Positions 24,640 through 36,242 are shown, counted from the first letter of the stretch. The stretch: 64,000 nt of DNA from Paraescarpia echinospica (GCA_020002185.1 CM034531.1:82293360-82357359), one strand, 5' to 3'. Numbers and translations: made by a program. The notes: generated by a model from the sequence alone, not told the origin.

Positions 24640-27164
24640 ATAGCAACATGTAACGTAAGAACACTACTAAGAGATAAACACATACCATACTTGGAGGAAG
24701 AACAGAGGGAAACCAAGTTGGTATGGGATGTGATCAGGATCAGAGAAGTCACAAGAAGAAAGGACTGCTTCACTGCCTTACAAAGCGGCCACCTACTATG
24801 CCATTCCTCCAATATAGTGAGGGTTAACAGCATCAGCCCCAGAGTAGCAGAACTTGTACTATGCATAACAAAGCGCTACAAACTATAAATAGTACAAATA
24901 TATGCACAAATAACATCATACCCAGAATTAGACACAAACAACTATTACAACGACGTGGATGAGACCGTAGAAAAGCCAACACAATACACAATAGTGATAG
25001 AAGACTTTCATGCGCAAGTAAGGAAACGAACAAACATTTTGGAAACGGCAACAGGCAAATTTGACCTAGATGTAAAAAACGAAAGAGGCGACACCTTAGT
25101 AGATTGGGCAACAGCAAGAAAGTACAAAATCATGAATACCATGTTTCAGAAGAAAACAGGGAGGAGATGGACGTGAAAAGCCCAACTAGAGAAAAGAAGA
25201 ACGAAATTAACTACATCCTAACAAACAGGTCGGAAATGGTCACTGACGTAACTGTCATCAACCAAGTCAACAACAAAAGTGCCCACAGAATGGGAATGAG
25301 CAAAATCAAACTGGACGTCAAGGCTGAAATGAAGAAGTTGACAAACAAGAGGCCACCAAGTGTAGATACTACACAAATAGGAATAAAAATGATTGAATTC
25401 CAACTCGATACCTTGAGCGAAAATATAACTGAGATGATCCAACAATGTGCGACAAGTGTAGCCAAAGCAATCAACAGGCATGTAAAGACGAGAATATCGT
25501 AACCGACATGAGCACTCATGAAGAAACGACGAGAAATAGTGGATAACGGCGACCGTAAAATAGAGTACGCAGAAATATGCAAGATCATCAAAAAGAAAGT
25601 GAAGGAGGGCATCAGGAAGTATAAACAAGAAACGATTATGGCATCAAATAGCCTGAAGAAAGCCAGATGAACACAGGCACTATGCCGAGACAGACTGATT
25701 ACACTTCTAGACAAGCAGGTAGAGAAATACAAATACAAAAGGAATTATACACCGAGCTATACGACAATGAACAGAGTACCGCAAGTCACACCAACCCGAG
25801 AGAGGGACCAGAGATAACACCAAGGGAGGTGGAAGTAGCGCTAAGAGATATGATGAATGGGAAGACATCAGGCAACGACCATGTAAACATTGAAACATTA
25901 AAAGCAGGAGAAGATACCATTTCGAAGACACAGACTAAGCTGTATACTAAATGCTTATCAGAAAGACGAGTACCCACCGCATGGAAGAACGCAAAGATGG
26001 TGATGATCTTCAAGAAGGGAAATAAGAAAGACTTAAAAAACTACAGACCGATATGTCTGTTATCAAACATCTACAAATTACTTACAAAGATACTAAAAAA
26101 TTGGTTAGAGAAGACACTCAACGAAAACCAAGCACGAGAGCTAGCAGGATTCAGAAGCAGGTACTCAACGACAGACCACATACAAGTCGTAAAGCAACTG
26201 AAAGAGACGTGCCGAAAATATAATATCCCGCTCAGCATCGCTCTCGTCGACTACGAGAAGGCTTTCGACTCGGTGCAAACTCGAGTACGACAGGGTGACA
26301 CCATATCGTCCAAGCTGTTTACGGCAACACTCGAAAGCATATTCCGACGACTGACCTGGGAAAGCAGAGGGTTGGGGATAGATGGAGAATATCTCAGTCA
26401 TCTTCGGTTCGCCGACGACATACTCATATGCGCTACTACATCGCAAGAACTACAAAACATGCTGCAGGAGCTAGCTGATAAAAGTGAAAAACAATGTCTG
26501 AAGATGAACATTTCGAAGACAAACGTGATGCTAGAGAATGACACCAATATATAAATATATAATTATATATATATATATATATATATCAACACCACGCAGA
26601 TAGAGAACGTTGAAAGCTACGTCTATCCAACGATAAGGAGATTCATAGAAGAATCGCCGCCGGCTGGACAGCATTCACCTAACACCGCGCCCTTTTCAAG
26701 GGTAACTTTGGAACCTGCTTGAAGAGACAATTCTACACTTCATGCACACTTCCAACGATGACGTATGGCGCGGAAACATGGGTACTCACCATCCAGGCAA
26801 AGAACAAGCTAGCAGCCGCACAAACTAAGATGGAAAGAGTACCGGGAGAGAGAATAATGGGTATGAGGAAAAGCAAATGTCATAGACGTGATAGAACAAA
26901 TCAGAAGACAGAAGTGGACCTGGGCAGGGCACACCAGCAGACTACGAGATAACAAGATGAATATCGCGTATCACAATCTGGAGACCTTACGAAGGGAAAC
27001 GATCTAGAGGAAGATCGCCGAGACGGTGGAGAGACGAACTAGACGAGTATTGGAAGGGCACCATCTGGCAGAGGATAGCGCAAGACAGGCATATTTGGAA
27101 ACGACACGCTGAGGCCTTCGCCCAACCACGGGATACTACGGCTGCATAATGATGATGATGATGA

Positions 27165-27170
<6 letters not shown>
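24640..27170 (+). mobile_element. Near full-length RTE/jockey-like LINE, decayed
   Basis: The endonuclease starts near 24640 with 'IATCNVRTLL'; 'NEINYILTNR' follows near 25200. The linker and RT lie at 25667-26554: 'NGKTSGNDHVNIETLK', 'TAWKNAKMVMIFKKG', 'NYRPICLLSNIYKLLTK', 'LVDYEKAFDSV', 'VRQGDTIS' and the catalytic 'FADDILICATT'. The fingers-palm region between AFDSV and VRQGD is missing roughly 45 residues. The C-terminus continues past a (TA)n tract (26540-26586) to 'MTYGAETWVLT' (26760) and a 3' end with ATG repeats at 27147-27168. Frameshifts and the deletion make it inactive. Related pieces are at 27315 and 46255. Confidence 0.85.

Positions 27171-27198
<28 letters not shown>
27169..27198. 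repeat. (TA)n at LINE 3' end
   Basis: TA repeats follow the (ATG)n tail of the LINE directly. Confidence 0.9.
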
Positions 27199-27207
<9 letters not shown>

Positions 27208-27314
27208 AGTAAAGTCAAGAAAAGTGGAACATATTCATTTTCTAAACGTCTGTGCTTTGCTATTCCGTTACTAAAATAATTGTCATGTTTATATTTTTAA
27301 ACCATGGTCTTATG

Positions 27315-27440
27315 GCCGGCGAACGGTGGAGAGACGAACTAGACGAGTACTGGAAGGCACCATCTGGCAGAGGGTAGCGCAAGACAGGCAGAGGCCTTCG
27401 CCCAACCACGGGACACTATGGCTGCACAATGATGATGATG

Positions 27441-27475
<35 letters not shown>
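27315..27475 (+). mobile_element. Second copy of the LINE 3' tail with (ATG)n(TA)n
   Basis: About 130 bp matching 27020-27170 ('cggtggagagacgaactag' through 'ccaaccacgggacactatgg'), with a 24-bp internal deletion, again ends in ATG repeats followed by TA repeats. It is a severely truncated insertion or a local duplication. Confidence 0.8.
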
Positions 27476-27476
<1 letters not shown>

Positions 27477-27479
27477 ATA

Positions 27480-28115
27480 TTTAGCGTGTTTTACCATTTA
27501 CGTTAATATTAATGGACGCCAAACTAAATTGACGTCAAAATATATTAACGCTAATTTAACAAGACGCTCAATTATGACGTGCTACCAGTATAGTAAATCT
27601 AGTACTGTTAATGTTATGATACAGTGACATAGTTCTGTCATATATCGTACTTTGTATGCTGGTCCTGCTCATTGGTAATGAAAGAGTTCAAGTTAAGTGC
27701 AAACGTGTTTAGTAGTACAGTATATCTGGAACTAGTGTATACGGTAAGTAGAATTATAGTCATAGTAATCAGTCGATATGCACTGAAATGTGTTTATTGT
27801 ATGCTTCAAGTGCAAGTACAACTGCACACTATTCCATTTCGATTGCAATCATATAAATTAGTACGGTATGCAGTTAAAGGTGATTGCACTTACTTATACT
27901 TTATGTGTTCAATCCGTATTCGTCCTCTTACCACCGCGAGTTACACGTGTTTTGGCATAGACGTTCACATCCTTGAAATTATTACAAGTGCACGTTTTCA
28001 AGACCTACACGACGTACAAACGCTAATTTAAATGCACGCCATATCGGAAAGATTAGTAAAAGGCTAATTATTTTGTACGTCAAAATAACATGATTTACTG
28101 TTTACACCAAGAAAG
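27480..28115. other. Intron, no recognised content
   Basis: A 119-residue open frame at 27672-28031 has no recognisable motif and no splice logic; nothing else was seen. Confidence 0.5.
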
Positions 28116-28127
28116 GTATCTCGTGAG

Positions 28128-28167
28128 ATATGTGTGTGCGTGCGTGCGTGCGTTTGTGAATGAGTGA

Positions 28168-28203
<36 letters not shown>

Positions 28204-28312
28204 ACGTATATTATATAAATATATAATATCATATAATATATATTACATGATATTATACATTTATATAATATACATATATATATGTTGATATATATATATA
28301 TATATATAGTTT
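28128..28312. repeat. (GT)n and AT-rich microsatellite cluster
   Basis: GTGC/GAGT/GT repeats (28128-28202) are followed by irregular TATA-type repeats to 28312, about 65 bp upstream of the CUB3 second exon. Confidence 0.9.
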
Positions 28313-28377
28313 TAGTCATACTAATAACATTCAGTGTATGCAAATAAAAAATAACCGAACATGTCTTTCATTTACAG

Positions 28378-28618
28378 CGTGTACAGTTACGCTTCACCAG
28401 ATTCGACATACCGTATTGCGGAAGAAGCTGTTCCTGCGACGGACTCAATATCTACGATGGAAGTAGCGCCAAATCAGCATTGATAAACACATTCTGTGAA
28501 GATATATTATTACCACTGGAGAATATCACAACCAGCGGAAACACTGTTTTCATTTACTTTTACTCTGATGAGCATTCCAGAGAAAACGGATTTGAGATAC
28601 ACTATTCTTCTGTTGAAG
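28378..28618 (+). CDS. CUB domain 3, C-terminal half exon
   Basis: Acceptor 'tttacag', donor GTAAGG; 241 bp, phase 0 to phase 1. It starts RVQLRFTRFDIPYC, with the extra-cysteine motif 'CGRSCSCD', then 'LNIYDGSSAKSAL', 'NTFC', 'ENITTSGNTVFIYF' (one N-x-T site) and ends 'FEIHYSSVEG'. It is one residue longer than CUB1b. The following intron, to CUB4, is the longest of the gene (17.4 kb). Confidence 0.93.
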
Positions 28619-28619
28619 G

Positions 28620-29488
28620 TAAGGTACCTGTGGTTAATATATATATATATATATATAACATACATATTTTATGTTAGTGTAGACACATATCGAAGCATGT
28701 CCGTTTCGCCGACCAGCAAACATTACAAAACATAAACACAAAAGACCTACAAGTATTAGTCCGAGTGTCAGTTCAATTAACCTGGTCCGAGCCTTGTTTT
28801 TAATATGCAAAGTAGATTTCTTACTGCATTCTAACAATATGTTGCGTGCTGATTTCAAATATGTCTTCAGCAATGCACTAAAACTTGAGTATTATGTAAA
28901 ATTGGCATTTTAAATATGCTATGTACAAATAGTACTACTAGTAGTAGCCTAGCTTAGCTAAAGCGGCCCAACAGGAGGTCATCGGCATAGTCGAAAGTGA
29001 AAGTGATTCAATATCTTTTTTGAAAACCATTGTTTTACCAAAGCTGCACAGAGCTACGAGCGACAAAATATACTCCAACGCAGATACATCCATGCACGCC
29101 TGAAAAAACATAACAACACAAATCCTTGTCAAAAGAAAGGACTAACGTCTACATAAAACTTACATCCCTTTGAAAAATGCAAACATATACGCACACTAAT
29201 GACGCAGACGAAAGGGAGCAGTCATTTGTAGACGAGTTCGGAGCTCTACAACCAGTTTCAGATCGGGGTGCGATATTAACCCGGTCCAAACATTGTTTTG
29301 CTATGTACAGTCGTTTTGTTCCTGCATTCCAACAGTTATTCCAAATCCGGCTGCTGCAGCCAGACACAAGACGGTGATAATTTTTTAGAATAAGCTTTTA
29401 ATTGTGCCACTTATAGAATATTGTCAGTGTTTACCACAAAATACAACCCTTCTTGATAGCTTGAACTGCGACAACATGCAAATGACAC
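28620..29488. other. Intron left of the YR element, no recognised content
   Basis: A short (TA)n tract lies at 28638-28657. Segments near 28770-28865 and 29265-29360 are loosely similar to each other, perhaps an old duplicated repeat. No gene was seen. Confidence 0.45.
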
Positions 29489-29835
29489 TTTATGCAATAA
29501 CCAACACAAGCCCATTGTAGTTTGAGAATTGAAATTGGCCAAAGGATGACGTTTTTTATTGGAAAGTGGATTGCTTCTAATGCAGCCACTTTTGGGCATA
29601 AAGATAGTAGGAATGTGATGTCTAACATGCAAACCAGATGGGAAACTGAACCCTTGTACAGCCCCATCAAAGTTTCTCAGGCACACATTCCTACAACATG
29701 ACGACAATATACAGACATACATTATTTGTCGCTATAGAGGTATAAAACCACTATGAATATAAACCTAAGCAAACAATACAAACATTCCACCACCAATAGA
29801 CACATGCAATTACAAAAAGGTGGGGCCATTCCGCC
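29489..29835 (-). repeat. Split direct repeat B2 of YR element
   Basis: 347 bp matching 30302-30648 except for one A/T difference near 29776. It forms the left outer boundary of the element on the plus strand. Confidence 0.92.
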
Positions 29836-30050
29836 TATCCTGTATAAACAAGGAAAAATATATACCGTTTGTAAAACAAAAAGCCTGTCGACGCACCAAA
29901 ACCCAACACATTCAAGAATTTGGGATATGCCCTGTGTTCACTCCGAAATTTGGGAAAGCGTTGCGACATTTTCCAACTTCTTTTTCTACCAACGGTGTAC
30001 AATAGTTGTTTAACTAAACGTGCCTAGGCAAAAAGGTGGGGAGGAGGGCG

Positions 30051-30304
30051 GATTTAGAAATATCAGGATATACACGACATGAGACACAGATACCTAACGC
30101 GCAAGTGGCGGCTTAACCGCTAATCCAAATCGTACGCTGTGGCCTAATCCTGGCATGTCATGATTGGCTGAAGGCGCTGGGCGGTTTTATTAAGCCAAAC
30201 AGCTGGAAGTAATTATCGCCTCAGCCAGTTACCTCACTACCCGCACTAGGCCTGTCCTGGCCATTGCATAAAATACAGTATGCTCTGCGTTCATACCTTC
30301 ATTT
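30051..30304 (-). repeat. Split direct repeat A2 of YR element
   Basis: 254 bp, identical by eye to 36429-36682. Its right end overlaps B1 by three bases. Confidence 0.93.
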
Positions 30305-30648
30305 ATGCAATAACCAACACAAGCCCATTGTAGTTTGAGAATTGAAATTGGCCAAAGGATGACGTTTTTTATTGGAAAGTGGATTGCTTCTAATGCAGCC
30401 ACTTTTGGGCATAAAGATAGTAGGAATGTGATGTCTAACATGCAAACCAGATGGGAAACTGAACCCTTGTACAGCCCCATCAAAGTTTCTCAGGCACACA
30501 TTCCTACAACATGACGACAATATACAGACATACATTATTTGTCGCTATAGAGGTATAAAACCACTATGAATATAAACCTAAGCAAACATTACAAACATTC
30601 CACCACCAATAGACACATGCAATTACAAAAAGGTGGGGCCATTCCGCC
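30302..30648 (-). repeat. Split direct repeat B1 of YR element
   Basis: 347 bp, one mismatch to 29489-29835. It is directly adjacent to A2 and immediately downstream of the recombinase pseudogene. Confidence 0.93.
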
Positions 30649-30721
30649 ACAAGGTCACCAAGAGGAACCTGTGACCAGTATAAAACTATATGAAACACAT
30701 CAAACCTTTGACCCAAGATAA

Positions 30722-31594
30722 TTTATGCAAGTCGGATATACTTCCTAAAACATCAGATGTCCACTTGCCTGCTTCCCTGATTTGTGCGTCAGATATCACT
30801 CACAAAGCTGCTGCTGTAGCTGCACCAATGCGAAGACTGTGACCTTTAAATGAAATAGTTTGGTAGCCACAAAAGCTGAGGAGTCGTTTAAGGGACACGT
30901 CAAATTCACACCGCAGCATAGGCGAACCATCCGTGTACACAAACAGGATACCCTGTACTGGGCCCCTGGCATGAATGAATTCCCTTACCACCGCTGCTTG
31001 GTGGATGACAGAACCTTGTAAGCATTCAGCCCTTACCTGCAGAGATTGTGGGCCTTGTCGTGCACTATGCTTAAAACGACCCAGGGACACTGTAATAAGG
31101 TCACCAGATAGCGTAACATGTCCTAAATGTAAACAGCTTTGAACACTGCACCTTGCCCTCGATACCATTTCTCTTATTCGCCGGTATGCTCTAAATGCAA
31201 GGACCATCACGGCCCGTAGCATAGTACATTTGTACTGTACAGAGAACACAGTTGAGAGAGCTTGTACTAAGCGAGTGAGGATAGTTAGTGTGTGACAGGC
31301 AAGCAGACATCACGCAAAGACCCAAAATGTCGTGCAATAACTTGTGAACAATCAAACTAGTATTTGGATCGGGAAACCCATTAATCTTGTGACATTATGC
31401 CACTGCTGAAACGATAGATGCTGAGGCTAACCCTCCAGCATGCATGTGTGTCACAAAAAGCATAGTCATTTCCACCGAGATTGGCACCCAAGGATACATG
31501 CTCAGTGACTGAGAAAAAAGAAAAGAAAAAAAACACAACCAACTTACCCTTGCCCGCTCATAATAATAAGGCTTAAAGATTCCCCATAGCTGAC
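30722..31594 (-). pseudogene. Tyrosine recombinase of the YR element, broken
   Basis: The N-terminal SAM-like part reads 'MLFVTHMHAGGLASASI' and, after a stop at 31395-31397, 'CHKINGFPDPNTSL'. A frameshift follows. The catalytic part lies in 31249-30800 with 'AFRAYRRIREM' (first Arg region) and 'KGHSLRIGAATAAA' (His-x-x-Arg). A TGA at 30800-30802 and a further frameshift separate it from 'FRKYIRLA' and a stop at 30722, where the nucleophilic Tyr sits. This motif set is that of DIRS/Ngaro-type recombinases, not of bacterial integrases. A possible 39-bp intron lies at 31509-31547. At least two frameshifts and two stops disable it. Confidence 0.85.
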
Positions 31595-31599
31595 TGGGG

Positions 31600-31825
31600 A
31601 GACACAAAAGCTGAGGAGCCGTTTAAGGGACACGTCGAACTCACTCCGCAGCATAGACGAAGCACCCAGGTACGCAAACAGGATACCATGTACTGGGACC
31701 CTGGCATGAATAAATTCCCGTAAAACTGCTGGTTAGTAAATGACAGAACCGTATAAACATTCACCCCTCTCTTGCAGAGAGTATGGGCCTTGTTGTGCAC
31801 TGTGTTTAAAAACAACCAAAGCATA
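31600..31825 (-). pseudogene. Diverged duplicate of part of the recombinase
   Basis: About 220 bp similar to 30868-31085 (shared 'acaaaagctgaggag', 'gtttaagggacacgtc', 'tactgggacc' and 'ctggcatgaat'), estimated 80-85% identical. It lies just upstream (minus-strand sense) of the main recombinase copy in the same orientation, so it is an older tandem duplication inside the element. Confidence 0.75.
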
Positions 31826-32054
31826 CTCTCCTAAATACGAACTTCCTTTGAATTAATCACCAAGGTGCAGCTTCTGGTGTGTATGTTAGGAATGTGTTGA
31901 AGCAATTATTAGCCTCTACAATGGTGTATCCCAACAATTAGTAACCGGCTTGCTAATTATGCATTGTTTCACTGAGCAGATATGCGCTGAAGCTATCAAA
32001 TTATTAGCACACTGATCATTTCCTGTTATGTAAATACCGATTCAGTAATTGTGT

Positions 32055-32312
32055 GTACATTGTGTACACATCCCTTGCTGTTACCACATACACAGTTGTA
32101 CATTGTGTACACATCCCTTGCTGTTACCACATACACAGTTGTACATTGTGCACACATCCCTTGCTGTTACCACATACACAGTTGTACATTGTGTACACAT
32201 CCATTGCTGTTACCACATACACAGTTGTACATTGTGTACACATCCCTTGCTGTTACCACATACACAGTTGTACATTGTGTACACATCCCTTGCTGTTACC
32301 ACATACACGCTT
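32055..32312. repeat. Six copies of a 43-bp minisatellite
   Basis: The unit begins 'gtacattgtgtacacatccc' and ends 'accacatacacagtt'; starts are near 32055, 32098, 32141, 32184, 32227 and 32270. Because 43 is not a multiple of three and the unit has no stop in any plus frame, three overlapping open frames of 88-104 residues appear; they are artefacts. Confidence 0.92.
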
Positions 32313-32579
32313 GGAATAACATGCAAACAAACCCAAGTTTTGGATATTTGCAGCAATAGGTAATAAAAGGGGTAATTAAACTATTATCGATTACTTTCAG
32401 ATCTTACTATTACTTTTGATAAAAGGTATTACTATGACATGAGAAACAATATATTACCTATTAAAACATTATTACCTATACTGTTACACAATGTCTGATC
32501 ATAGGTCCTGCGTTGCATACCTAAAGTCCTCTACCTGTAACATAAAATAGGTTGTATTTACCCTTGGTTAAGGCGTCGC

Positions 32580-33290
32580 ATTGATACTGCCCCAACTCCA
32601 GTCAAGTGTCTGTTGCTGGACTGAAACCACTTGCAATTGCCATAAGTGTAGTAGGATGGATTGCTGTTACAAAGCCAAGTGTCCTGTGCAGCAGCTTCTT
32701 AAAAGATGCCTTACTGTGTTCTATATCCTGCTCCAACAAATGCCAAATGTATCCTTGCATTCGGCTAACTGTCCACCACTACCTGGAGTCTGAGAGTACT
32801 GTCATGGCTCCTGTGTCGAGCATTCACTGGCGTAGACGGAAGAGTTCTCGTTGTCGCAGCAGCAGATCAATGTCAAACATGTCCAAGTGTATATTGTCGA
32901 GTGTAACCGATCCTGCCTCTGACTCGGATGTTGGCTGACTCAAGGATGAATTTCAGGAGAAATTCTACAATAACAAATGCACAACAGGACAGTACTCGAA
33001 CTACAGAGAACTTCACTCCCATCGACATGCACAATAATCAACAATCTTGTACTGGTCACATTTGTCAAGCATATTAAGCATGTCTGAAAAGCCAGAAACT
33101 TGACCATGACGCCAACTAAATGCATGCAACTAAATGCATGGCAGTAAGAAATGTGTGGGTGTTGTTAATGTTGGTATCGGTACCATTTGTACAACATTAC
33201 ATTTTACTCTTGTATGTTTATATTTGTAACTGTATGTGCTGCACCGACAGTAACACAATTTTTGTGCGAGGATCAATAAAGCATTCTTTA
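32580..33290. other. Body of YR element, unrecognised sequence
   Basis: On the minus strand a frame reads 'SVTLDNIHLDMFDIDLLLR' near 32890, which could be a relic of an element-encoded protein, but no family motif is recognisable. No RT signature (such as a YADD-type box) was seen on either strand. Confidence 0.4.
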
Positions 33291-33294
33291 TTTT

Positions 33295-33890
33295 TAATCA
33301 TATTATTTCACCTCAGCAACGCATGGCGGAAATTATATTATTTCACATGCCTGTAGCAACTCATAACAGTAATCTTATTATTTCACAAGCCTCCTTCAAA
33401 GCATGGTGATAATCATATTATTTCACATGCCTCCAGCAACGCATGGCGGTAATCATATTATGACACATGCATCCAGCAAAGCATGGTGGTAATCATATTA
33501 TGACACATGCCTCCAGCAAAACTTGACGGGAGTCATATTATTTCACATGCCTCCAGTAACGCATGGCGGTAATCATATTATTTCACATGCCTCCAGCAAC
33601 ACATGGCGGGAATCATATTATTTCACATGCCTCCAGCAACGCATGACGGTAATCATATTATTTCCAATAACGCATGGCGGGAATCATATTATTTCACATG
33701 CCTCCATCAACGCATGGCGGTAATCATATCATTTCACAAGCCTCCAGTAACGCGTGGCGGTTATCATATTATTTCACATGCCTCCAGTAACGCCTGGCGG
33801 TAATCATATTATTTCACATGCCTCCAATAACGCATGGCGGGAATCATATTATTTCACATGCCTCCAGTAACGCATGGCGGTAATTATTAG
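33295..33890. repeat. ~40-bp minisatellite, about 15 copies
   Basis: The unit is 'aatcatattatttcacatgc' followed by 'ctccagcaacgcatggcggt', with scattered changes and one shortened unit near 33660. It lies inside the YR element. Confidence 0.93.
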
Positions 33891-33947
33891 TATTTTTATT
33901 AGTATTTTTACTTAAGTTATACCTATTATCATTATTGTTAGAAATGT

Positions 33948-35060
33948 ATTTATGGCGAACGGCCAATAGACGTTAATCTGGCAAACGGCCATGATATGTT
34001 ATTTGTGGCGAACGGCCGTGAACACTGAATACTTGGCAAATGGCCATGATCAGTAATTTGTATTAATGGCGAACGGCCAATAGACGGTATTTTGGCAAAT
34101 GGCCATCAAGTAATTGTTTGGCAAACGGCCGTGAACACTTAATACATGACAATACTAAGTATCGTTAATTATGGCGAACGGCCAAGAGACGGTAGGTTGG
34201 CAAATGGCCATCAAGTAATTGTTTGGCAAACGGCCGTGAACACTTAATACATGACAATGCTAAGTATTGTTATTAATGGCGAATGGCCAAGAGACGTACA
34301 TTTGGCAAACGGCCATGATATGTTATGTGTGGCGAACGGCCGTGAACACTGAATACTTGGCAAATGGCCATGATCAGTAATTTGTATTAATGGCGAACGG
34401 CCAATAGATGGTATTTTGGCAAATGGCCATCAAGTAATTGTTTGGCAAACGGCCGTGAACATTTAATACATGACAATGATAAGTATTGTTATTAATGGCG
34501 AATGGCCAAGAGACGTACATTTTGGCAAACGGCCATGATATGTTATTTGTGGCGAACGGCCGTGAACACTGAATACTTGGCAAATGGCCATGATAAGTAC
34601 GTTTTATTAATGGCGAATGGCCAAGAGACGGTAGTTTGGCAAATGGCCATCGAGTAATTGTTTGGCAAACGGCCGTGAACACTTAAGACATGACAATGCT
34701 AAGTATTGCTATTAATGGCGAACGGCCAAGAGACGGTAGTTTGGCAAATGGCAATCAAGTAATTGTTTGGCAAACGGCCGTGAACACTTAATACATGACA
34801 ATGCGAAGTATTGTTATTAATGGCGAACGGCCAAGAGACGTACATTTGGCAAACGGCCATGATATGTTCTATTTTTAGCAAACAGCCGTGAACAGTCAAT
34901 ACTTGACAAACGGCCATAACAATTATTTTTGATTACTGGCAAACGGCCAAGACACGTTAATTTGGCAATGGCCATGATATGTTATCTTCAGCGACTGGCC
35001 ATGAACTTGGCAACCAGCTGTGATAAGTATTTTATTAGTATTAATGGCGAACGGCCAAGA
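33948..35060. repeat. Array of ~35 TGGC-N5-GCC(A) palindromic motifs
   Basis: Cores such as 'tggcgaacggcca', 'tggcaaatggcca' and 'tggcaaacggccg' recur every 25-55 bp with changing spacers ('atgatatgttatttg', 'gaacacttaatacatgac'). Higher-order units of about 105 and 220 bp repeat. The core has two half-sites of inverted symmetry separated by five bases. It is non-coding; single decayed cores persist to about 35250. Confidence 0.9.
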
Positions 35061-35605
35061 TGCAGTAATTTGGCAAGCAACCATGATATTAATTAATTAA
35101 TTATCTGTTGTTAGTTACTTAAGATTTTTATTAAAGTGATAGTAAAATGTTGTTTTAATTCATAATCATTTATATGTTATTAATGGCGAACGGCCTAGAA
35201 GTTAATTTTGGCTCAAGGCCATGATAAGTAATATTTACAGGCAACAGGCGAGTAATTAATAACAGGCAAACGTCCATAACCTTTACTGCCATTAATGTCG
35301 TCAACAATAAGAGGTGAAAAACAGTCACGGGCCTCTTAAAATATGGACACTAGCCAATTTAATTATGTCAACCAAACACCAGTTTTGCCAATCACCCTTC
35401 AGAAATGAAACATGTCAAAGCCGCATAAACTTAGTGAAATTGGCTAACCGTATGTAAATATTAACTGCGCAAGTAGTACTGGGACATGCACTGATATCAC
35501 CGAGGTACTAATTGTTGCATGCACTCAAAGTTAATATTGGCAAACGGTCGCTGACATTTCCAATTGCAACGGCAATCTTTATAACTTGGAGTCACAATTT
35601 ACACG

Positions 35606-36242
35606 TCATGCTATGCCCGGTGACAAACAAAACCAGCGAACCGTAACTTCCCGGCTTACGGCTTTAAAATTTGTCCCACGGATGCTACGATATAAGCGAA
35701 GATTCCCGATGTCAGTAAAGTGAACACCTTCAGATCGTAAAATATTCGCTTGGCTGTTCCATATATACTTATGTCGCCAGCAAAACAGGCGCCGGCTCTG
35801 GTTACATTCGGTTTTGAGCAGAGAAATTACCGCTGCCACTCAAGCTTGCGGACCCATTTTCGAAATCAAAATGGCGCCACCTTCGCCGGCGCTCGATTTG
35901 GCACAGACATTCTTGCTTAACTCCTCTTGCTAACAATTCGTCGGCAAAGACAAAGCAGTGATCCAACGGACTGCGGAGTAGAACATGTTCTGCCTAAATC
36001 ATTGCCACCCCGCTAAACAATTACAATGTCAGGTTGTATCGCCGAAATCTGTGCCATGGCATAGGCATAACATTTGGTTGCTGAAAAGATAGATACGGTC
36101 CGACCTGCTTTTCGAAGTTCGCAATTAACCCAGGGGAACTAGCGGACTCGACAAACTCGCCCAACCAATATGCATGAGAATGTCCGATAATAAGTATTTC
36201 TAGATCAGAAATCGCAGCCGACATGATTACGGCCGACGCCAT
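35606..36242 (-). pseudogene. SGNH-hydrolase domain protein of the YR element, broken
   Basis: The minus-strand ATG at 36242 leads to 'EILIIGHSHAYWLGEFV', where the serine of 'GHSH' sits at the block I (GDS) position. In another frame near 35993-36012 is 'RGGNDLG', the block III GxND motif. Near 35690-35720 is 'LRSEGVHFTDIGN', the block V D/E-x-V-H motif with the catalytic His. All key blocks are in the expected order for an SGNH esterase/lipase-type domain, but at least two frameshifts and internal stops separate them. SGNH domains are known in some YR retrotransposons; their role there is unclear. Confidence 0.75.

Noticed and set aside
27672..28031. 119-residue open frame
   Set aside because: No recognisable domain or compositional bias; not supported as a gene.
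30722..31594. Crypton DNA transposon as carrier of the recombinase
   Set aside because: Cryptons lack the long split direct repeats seen here; the A1-B1A2-B2 order points to a Ngaro/PAT relative. The lack of RT keeps this alternative open but less likely.
32049..32363. Three overlapping plus frames of 88-104 residues
   Set aside because: A 43-bp repeat without stops in any frame explains all three.
32055..33890. CRISPR-like look of regularly repeated units
   Set aside because: The units are directly tandem 43-bp and 40-bp repeats without unique spacers, in a eukaryotic intron; they are minisatellites.
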